Positions 58,566-63,670 of a DNA stretch of 63,670 bases are shown here, piece by piece (the first letter of the stretch is position 1; each line of letters starts with the position of its first letter). Position numbers and translations under genes: made by a program. The notes under the pieces were generated by a model. It made no database searches and was not told the DNA's origin. It saw nothing but the letters and a program-made list of their open reading frames with translations. The stretch covers positions 1-63,670 of the forward strand of contig SFEV01000032.1 in NCBI GenBank assembly GCA_004557975.1. The letters are read 5' to 3'. Source of the DNA: Lachnospiraceae bacterium. GTDB taxonomy: Bacteria; Bacillota; Clostridia; Lachnospirales; Lachnospiraceae.

Positions 58566-60047
58566 ATGGGAGAGGTTTTACTTGGGATTGATATTGGTAC
58601 GTCTGCGTGTAAGGTGGCGTTGTTTGATGTGACGGGGAATGTACTGGCGCAGACCAATGTGCCGTATGCGCTGTATTATCCGCAGCCGGGATGGGTGGAG
58701 CAGGACCCGGATGAATGGTGGGCGGCAATCTGCCGCGGAATACGGCAGGTAGTGGAGCAGTCGGGAGTTGCTCCCGGAGAAATTGCCGGCATCGGTGTGG
58801 ACGGACAGAGCTGGTCCTGTATTCCGGTGGATCGGGATGGAAACTGCCTTGCAAGGACACCTATATGGATGGATACGCGGGCCAACCAGATCTGCCAGGA
58901 TGTGAAATCCGGGATTGGATTTGAAAGGATTTTCGGGACTGCGGGCAATGATTTTCTTCCGTCTTATTCCACACCGAAAATGCTCTGGTTTAAATCGGAA
59001 AGACCGGAGGTCTATGAGAAAACGTATAAATTTCTGCAGAGCAACAGCTATATCGTATACAGGCTTACCGGTGTGATGAGCCAGGAACTGTCACAGGGAT
59101 ACGGGATTCATTTTTTTGATATGAAGACGTGTACATACGATGCAGAGCTTGCAGATCTGCTTGGCCTGTCAACGGATCTGGTACCGGAGCTGTATGAGTG
59201 CGATGCGGTGGTCGGAGGTGTGACAGCGGAAGCTGCAGGGCAGACGGGACTGACTGCAGGAATTCCTGTGGTGGCGGGAGGTCTGGATGCTGCATGCGGA
59301 ACGCTCGGTGCCGGTGTTTATCTTCCGGGGCAGACACAGGAGCAGGGAGGTCAGGCTGGCGGCATGAGTATCTGTCTGGATGAGGCCAAAGCACATCCGA
59401 AGCTGATTCTCAGCCCACACGTTGTGCCGGGACTGTGGCTGCTGCAGGGCGGAACGGTTGGCGGAGGCGGAGTGCTCAGATGGTTCCGCCAGGAGTTCGG
59501 AGCGCAGGAGAGTTTTGATGATCTCACGGAGGCTGCGGCTTCTGTGCCTGCCGGTTCTGACGGCGTGATCTTTCTGCCGTATATGGCGGGGGAACGGTCT
59601 CCGATCTGGAATCCCGACGCCAAAGGTGTCTTTTATGGGCTGGGATTCCATAAAACGCGTGCACATATGATCCGTGCCGCGCTGGAGGGAGTGGCATATT
59701 CTCTGCAGCATAATCTGATGACAGCCGCGGAAATCGGTGTGGAGGCAGATGAACTGATTGCCATGGGCGGAGCTGCAAACAGCGTTTTCTGGACACAGAT
59801 CAAGGCAGACGTCACCGGCAAGACGATCCGGGTGCCTGCCTCTGATACGGCGACGACACTTGGCGCTGCGATCCTTGCAGGGGTCGGTACAGGAATTTAC
59901 GGTAGTTATGACGAGGCAGTGAAGAGGACAATTTCCATCACGAGAGTACATACGCCCGATCCGGAACGTCACGCGGTTTACCGGAAGGGAATGGAATCCT
60001 ATCTGAAGCTGTCCCGGGCGATGACACAGGTGTTTTCTGAGATTTAA
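58566..60047 (+). CDS. xylB: FGGY-family sugar kinase (xylulokinase type)
   Basis: A 493-residue kinase. The N-terminal phosphate loop is GIDIGTSACKVALFDVTGNV, the catalytic base Asp lies in GIGVDGQSWS, and MDTRANQICQDV is family-typical. The C-terminal ATP-binding signature is GVAYSLQHNL with AMGGAANSVFWTQIKADVTG. The best fit is D-xylulokinase, but other ketoses or polyols are possible given the allulose epimerase and dehydrogenases nearby. The ATG at 58566 follows AAAGGAG. It is controlled by the operator just upstream. Confidence 0.85.
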   Translation: MGEVLLGIDIGTSACKVALFDVTGNVLAQTNVPYALYYPQPGWVEQDPDEWWAAICRGIRQVVEQSGVAPGEIAGIGVDGQSWSCIPVDRDGNCLARTPIWMDTRANQICQDVKSGIGFERIFGTAGNDFLPSYSTPKMLWFKSERPEVYEKTYKFLQSNSYIVYRLTGVMSQELSQGYGIHFFDMKTCTYDAELADLLGLSTDLVPELYECDAVVGGVTAEAAGQTGLTAGIPVVAGGLDAACGTLGAGVYLPGQTQEQGGQAGGMSICLDEAKAHPKLILSPHVVPGLWLLQGGTVGGGGVLRWFRQEFGAQESFDDLTEAAASVPAGSDGVIFLPYMAGERSPIWNPDAKGVFYGLGFHKTRAHMIRAALEGVAYSLQHNLMTAAEIGVEADELIAMGGAANSVFWTQIKADVTGKTIRVPASDTATTLGAAILAGVGTGIYGSYDEAVKRTISITRVHTPDPERHAVYRKGMESYLKLSRAMTQVFSEI

Positions 60048-60071
60048 ATATAAATAGTCAATCTGTGATCT

Positions 60072-60128
60072 GAACAGTTATTCGGTTATGAGCAAGTAGC
60101 GAAGCGGATTGAGAAAATCCGCCTGACA
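60072..60128 (+). repeat. Dispersed repeat, family 2, copy C (right part)
   Basis: AACAGTTATTCGGTTATGAG, CAAGTAGCGAAGCGGATT and AAAATCCGCCTGACAATT match the right two-thirds of copy B. The GCGGATT/AATCCGC hairpin is intact here. It lies between the kinase and dehydrogenase genes of the same operon. Confidence 0.8.
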
Positions 60129-60148
60129 ATTAAGAAAAGAGGTATCTG

Positions 60149-61207
60149 ATGATGAATATGAAAGCAGGAGTAGTACATGCAAAATACGATATCCGATATG
60201 AGGAGATCGAAAAACCGGTTCCGAAGGCAGGACAGGTTCTGGTAAAAGTTAAGTATACGGGAATCTGCGGTTCCGATATCCCGCGTGTAAACGGGGATGC
60301 GTGCCACTTTTTCCCGAATGTGCTGGGACATGAGTTTTCCGGTACCGTTGCAGAGATCGGAGAAGGTGTGACCACACTGAAGACTGGCGACCGTGTTGCG
60401 GGTGTTCCGCTTATTCCGTGTATGGAGTGTGAGGACTGTCAGAAAGGAAATTATTCCCTGTGCAAGCATTACAGCTTTGTAGGATCGAGGCAGTTCGGGA
60501 GCTTTGCGGAGTATGTGGTGGTTCCGGAGCGTAATCTGGTAAAATTTGACGATGAGGTAAGCTTTGAACAGGGCGCTTTCTTTGAACCTGCTACAGTTGC
60601 GCTTCACGGGCTGGAACGCAATGAGTACCGGGGAGGAAAAACAGTGGCGATTCTCGGCGGCGGAACGATCGGTCTGCTGACAATGCAGTGGGCGAAGATC
60701 TTCGGGGCCCGCAGAGTAGTTGTTTTTGATATTGTTCCGGAACGGCTGGAGCTGGCAAAGCGCCTTGGGGCAGACTGCACAGTCAACACACTGGATGCGG
60801 ATTTTATGAATCAGGCGCTGGCGCTCACCGACAATCGTGGATTTGAGTACGTTTATGAGACGGCGGGAAATGCGATTACAATGAAAATGGCTTTCTCACT
60901 GGCTGCAAACAAAGCGCAGGTCTGCTTTATCGGTACACCGACAAAAGAGCTTACCTTCAGTGTCAGTGAATGGGAAAATATCAATCGTAAAGAGTTTAAG
61001 CTTACAGGCTCATGGATGTCTTACAGTGCACCGTTTCCTGGGCATGAATGGAAGATGGCTGCCCACTATTTCAAGACAGGTCAGCTTAAATTTGACGAGT
61101 CCTTCATCTTTAAAAAGATCCCGCTCAGTGAGATAGCATCTGCATTTGAACTGTACAGGACGCCGGGAGCTGTCAAAGGAAAGATTCTGATTGACAGTGA
61201 GGCGTAA
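60149..61207 (+). CDS. Galactitol-1-phosphate 5-dehydrogenase-like zinc dehydrogenase
   Basis: A 352-residue medium-chain dehydrogenase. Catalytic zinc ligands are Cys in GICGSDIPRVNG and His/Glu in LGHEFSGTV. Structural cysteines lie in CMECEDCQKGNYSLC. The nucleotide fold has AILGGGTIGLLTMQWAKIFG. SWMSYSAPFPGHEWKMAA is typical of the GatD group, which oxidises galactitol-1-phosphate, but no galactitol PTS is nearby, so a free polyol is equally possible. Three close Met codons (60149, 60152, 60158) are possible starts. Confidence 0.82.
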   Translation: MMNMKAGVVHAKYDIRYEEIEKPVPKAGQVLVKVKYTGICGSDIPRVNGDACHFFPNVLGHEFSGTVAEIGEGVTTLKTGDRVAGVPLIPCMECEDCQKGNYSLCKHYSFVGSRQFGSFAEYVVVPERNLVKFDDEVSFEQGAFFEPATVALHGLERNEYRGGKTVAILGGGTIGLLTMQWAKIFGARRVVVFDIVPERLELAKRLGADCTVNTLDADFMNQALALTDNRGFEYVYETAGNAITMKMAFSLAANKAQVCFIGTPTKELTFSVSEWENINRKEFKLTGSWMSYSAPFPGHEWKMAAHYFKTGQLKFDESFIFKKIPLSEIASAFELYRTPGAVKGKILIDSEA

Positions 61208-61326
61208 ACGGCTGTGAGCCACCATGCGGAAGCTGACCGCAGAAGAAAATAGTTCATAAAAGAAAAACACGAAAAAGTAAAAAATCAAAGTACAGAAAAT
61301 CAAACCATATAAAGGGGGATAATATT

Positions 61327-62373
61327 ATGGCAGAAAACAGAATTCCTGCTGATGCGGTAAATCCGGCGGATGTGCCGTACAAAACTCTGTATACGGGAGC
61401 CAGAATGCCGGGACTGGGCATCGGAACTTTTGGTTCGGACAGCGTTCCCGGAGAAAAGATTGCGGCAGCAGTGGAGGATGCAGTGCTTTCCGGATACCGG
61501 ATGGTGGACTGCGGAGCGTGCTACGGCAATGAACAGCTGATCGGAGAATCTCTGGAGCATGTATTTGAGGCCGGGATTAAAAGAGAAGATCTGTTCATCA
61601 TATCAAAAGTGTGGAATGATATGCACGGAAAGGGAGATGTCCTGCTGGCATGCGCAAAGACGCTGAGAGATCTGCGCCTGGACTATCTTGACATGTATTT
61701 TGTGCACTGGCCATTCCCGAATTACCATGCACCGGGATGTGATGTGGATGCACGCAATCCGGAATCGAGACCGTATATTCACGAAGAATTTATGGCATGC
61801 TGGAGACAGATGGAACGTCTTGTGGATATGGGACTGGTAAAGCAGATCGGAGTGTCCAACGTGACGATCCCGAAGCTGAAGCTGATTCTGCGTGACTGCA
61901 GGATCAAGCCTGCTGTCAATGAGATGGAGCTGCATCCTGCATTCCAGCAGGAGGAACTGTACAATTTCTGCAGGGAAAACGGAATAGAGATTATCGGTTA
62001 CTGCCCGATCGGCTCTCCTGCACGTCCGGAACGTGACAGAATGCCGGACGATGTGGTGGATACACAGCTTCCGGAGGTACAGGCAGTGGCAAAAGCTCAT
62101 GGAGACCATCCGGCTGTAACGTGTCTGAAGTGGGCTGTAAAGCGCGGCCACACGCCGATCCCGTTCTCTACGACGCGGAAAAACTACATGAGCAATCTGC
62201 GGGCTTCCTTTGAAGACCCGATCACAGACGAGGAGCTGGAGCTGCTGAAAAAAGCAGAGCGCGGCTGCCGTCTCGTCAAAGGACACGTATTCCTCTGGGA
62301 AGGTGCCAAAGACTGGCAGGATCTGTGGGATATTGACGGAACAATTCCGGGATGGAACGGATACGGCAAATAG
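61327..62373 (+). CDS. Aldo/keto reductase
   Basis: A 348-residue (alpha/beta)8 oxidoreductase using NAD(P)H. The catalytic tetrad is visible as Asp and Tyr in MVDCGACYGNEQL, Lys in IISKVWND and His in YFVHWPFPNYH. GVSNVTIPKLK and PIPFSTTRKNYMSNL are cofactor-binding segments. It probably interconverts a ketose or aldose and its polyol with the neighbouring dehydrogenase. AAGGGGGATAATATT precedes the ATG, 119 bases after the dehydrogenase. Confidence 0.88.
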   Translation: MAENRIPADAVNPADVPYKTLYTGARMPGLGIGTFGSDSVPGEKIAAAVEDAVLSGYRMVDCGACYGNEQLIGESLEHVFEAGIKREDLFIISKVWNDMHGKGDVLLACAKTLRDLRLDYLDMYFVHWPFPNYHAPGCDVDARNPESRPYIHEEFMACWRQMERLVDMGLVKQIGVSNVTIPKLKLILRDCRIKPAVNEMELHPAFQQEELYNFCRENGIEIIGYCPIGSPARPERDRMPDDVVDTQLPEVQAVAKAHGDHPAVTCLKWAVKRGHTPIPFSTTRKNYMSNLRASFEDPITDEELELLKKAERGCRLVKGHVFLWEGAKDWQDLWDIDGTIPGWNGYGK

Positions 62374-62433
62374 ACTGACGGCAAACAGACTGACCGGCTT
62401 TTGGAGCATTGGACTGTCTGCTGAGGAAACATA

Positions 62434-62500
62434 AAATTCCCCGAAGCGGTGGGTGATGATGTTCCTGTATGAACATATCACCGGATGCTTCGGGGAATTT
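62434..62500. terminator. Bidirectional terminator between convergent genes
   Basis: AAATTCCCCGAAGC (62434-62447) pairs perfectly with GCTTCGGGGAATTT (62487-62500). An inner GGTG...GTTC/GAAC...CACC stem extends it. A/T runs on both sides suit both the reductase and the epimerase gene. Confidence 0.85.
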
Positions 62501-62569
62501 AATTATCGTACAGGAAAACTTTTTCCCCAGAACGATAAAAATTCACCGCAAGAATATATGAAGCACATT

Positions 62570-63436
62570 TTATCCAAGCATGTAGCGCTGGAAAGTAAGG
62601 GCTGCCTTTGCATCTTCGTCAAGACGGGCCTCTGACTGATCATCCACCATCGGTCGCCATACCTTGATATCGGAGCCGACCTTTCCACCTGTCTGCACGA
62701 ACGGTTCCATTACGACTGCCTTGTCATATTTGATATCACGCAGTGCGTCGTGGATCTCACGCCACGGAGTGCGGCCTTTGCCGGGTACGAGTCGATTGCA
62801 CTCTCCGGTGTGGAAATGCCCAAGCAGCGGTCCTGCTGTGCGGATTGCATCACCGATGCTCGTCTCTTCAATATTCATATGGAAGGTATCAAGCATAACC
62901 TTCACATTCGGTTCTCCCACCTCTTTGACAAAACGTGTACCTTCCTCGGAGGTATTCAGAATATAACCTTCAAAACGATTCAGAACTTCAAGACATAAAG
63001 TAATATTGTTCCCGGCTGCAATATGGGCCATCTCACGTACACCCTCTACGCTCCGTTTCCAGTCGCCTTCTTTATCGATTGGTTTTGTGTAATCCACCGG
63101 CCAGTAAGAATAAATTCCACCGCCGATCAAGTCGATATCCAACTGTCCCATCACATCGAAGAGTTTTTTATAAAATTCAATGGCATTTGCACGGATGGAA
63201 GGATCGGCAGAGGCGATATTCTGATCAGGAGCCGGTCCGTGTCCTGCAGTCAGACGAATTCCGTTGCTTTTCGCGCAGCTCTTAAGCGCCTGAATCTGCT
63301 CCTTTGTGTAATACGGAAGCGGACTTGCGGCGATCTCCAGAATATCGAAGCCGAGACGTGCTGCCTTGTCTGTGTAATAAATGTAATCCCCTTCCCATTT
63401 CTTTTCCCAGTATGCGTAGTAGATACCATGCTGCAT
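62570..63436 (-). CDS. D-allulose (psicose) 3-epimerase
   Basis: A 288-residue TIM-barrel ketose epimerase converting D-fructose and D-allulose (also D-tagatose/D-sorbose). The metal and acid-base residues fall exactly at the family numbers: Glu150 in CLEVLNRFE, Asp183 in VMLDTFHMNIEE, His209 in GHFHTGECNR and Glu244 in VVMEPF. The sequence GIYYAYWEKKWEGD and GFDILEIAASPLPYYT is close to my recollection of known clostridial allulose epimerases. AAAGGAGGAACG precedes the ATG. It is convergent with the kinase/dehydrogenase/reductase module and probably feeds it. Confidence 0.9.
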   Translation of the reverse strand: MQHGIYYAYWEKKWEGDYIYYTDKAARLGFDILEIAASPLPYYTKEQIQALKSCAKSNGIRLTAGHGPAPDQNIASADPSIRANAIEFYKKLFDVMGQLDIDLIGGGIYSYWPVDYTKPIDKEGDWKRSVEGVREMAHIAAGNNITLCLEVLNRFEGYILNTSEEGTRFVKEVGEPNVKVMLDTFHMNIEETSIGDAIRTAGPLLGHFHTGECNRLVPGKGRTPWREIHDALRDIKYDKAVVMEPFVQTGGKVGSDIKVWRPMVDDQSEARLDEDAKAALTFQRYMLG

Positions 63437-63505
63437 AAGCGTTCCTCCTTTAAGTTAATTGTGTGGTTGCACTGAGACTGTTTATATTTTTATATTGATT
63501 TTTAT

Positions 63506-63567
63506 CGAAGCAGTTATCCGGTTATAAGTAGACAGAGAAGCGGATTACGAATATCTGCTTGACAGTT
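63506..63567 (+). repeat. Dispersed repeat, family 2, copy D
   Basis: CGAAGCAGTTATCCGGTTAT, AGACAGAGAAGCGGATT and ATATCTGCTTGACAGTT match copies B and C with several substitutions. It lies upstream of the epimerase gene. Confidence 0.7.
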
Positions 63568-63614
63568 ATGGTTCTCTGGTACAAGTTTACAGGCAATTCC
63601 TGAATTTGTCAATG

Positions 63615-63670
63615 TGTGAATGAATGCTTTCGAAACGGACTGCGTGAATGAATGCTTTCGAAACGGACTG
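63615..63670. repeat. Two 28-bp direct repeats at the window edge, each with TTTCGAAA
   Basis: Two adjacent units of (T/C)GTGAATGAATG + CTTTCGAAACGGACTG start at 63615 and 63643. Each centres on the palindrome TTTCGAAA, with CGTTTCGAAAGC on the minus strand, so each may be an operator. They lie about 180 and 210 bases upstream of the epimerase start. The right side is cut by the window edge, so more copies may follow. Confidence 0.65.

Noticed and set aside
63615..63670. Possible start of a CRISPR array at the right edge
   Set aside because: Two 28-bp units abut with no spacer between them and no cas genes are present.
1..63670. tRNA or rRNA genes
   Set aside because: I looked for cloverleaf-like and CCA-ending sequences in the gaps and found none I could support. 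A covariance-model scan would settle it.

Overview
The window looks like chromosome from a spore-forming gut Firmicute of the Lachnospiraceae (Clostridium cluster XIVa) type. The evidence is a complete spoIIAA-spoIIAB-sigF operon, consensus TTGACA/TATAAT promoters with AGGAGG ribosome sites, a tyrosyl T-box leader, a manganese riboswitch, a CIRCE element, and many sugar-utilisation operons with LacI, ROK, AraC and GntR regulators. No tRNA, rRNA, CRISPR array, phage or plasmid module was seen. The genus cannot be fixed without a search.

Layout. 1-5312: folC, a small conserved ORF, a zinc-ribbon/TPR membrane protein and the sigma-F operon. 5329-11246: an AraC regulator diverging from a beta-L-arabinofuranoside operon (GH127, DUF624, GH146-like) whose ABC importer has been deleted. 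Only the signal peptide of the binding protein and the last 63 residues of a permease remain. 11486-15600: a RelA/SpoT-like synthetase domain fused to a long unknown region, then two-subunit fumarase and a FadR-type regulator, probably co-transcribed. 15806-21059: a sugar-acid operon (GntP transporter, IlvD/Edd dehydratase, KDPG aldolase, KDG kinase) forming a semi-phosphorylative Entner-Doudoroff route, with a twin operator around its promoter. 21442-28164: a ClC channel, a YtrA-type regulator with an ABC exporter, and a ROK regulator with a polyol dehydrogenase. 28245-36209: an Rpn-type nuclease with a 42-bp coiled-coil repeat, an MFS gene whose 3' end runs into a dispersed repeat, a second MFS gene, an orphan PTS IIC, a DMT exporter and recQ. 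36580-42781: pepC, a PHP phosphatase, DUF3006, a secreted nuclease, CIRCE-controlled clpB and DUF4250. 42886-48433: a MATE pump, then a histidine kinase, NfeD, flotillin FloA, an unknown protein and a LytTR response regulator in one direction. 48640-54362: T-box/tyrS, a small membrane protein, a polysaccharide deacetylase, rarA and an AI-2E-family permease. 54560-63436: a LacI regulator, Mn riboswitch/mntP, ybaK, a second Rpn nuclease among repeats, and a ketose/polyol module (xylulokinase-like kinase, GatD-like dehydrogenase, aldo/keto reductase, D-allulose 3-epimerase).

Non-coding structure is unusually rich. Two families of multi-hairpin dispersed repeats (family 1 around 21.2, 48.5, 57.1-57.4 and 58.4 kb; family 2 at 29.5, 54.4, 60.1 and 63.5 kb) lie between genes, truncate one transporter gene and surround one Rpn nuclease gene. 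The best candidates for undescribed biology are the RelA/SpoT-fusion protein, the two-component system that brackets a NfeD-flotillin pair, and the possible link between Rpn nucleases and the repeats. These are hypotheses from sequence reading only; no database search or structure prediction was run.
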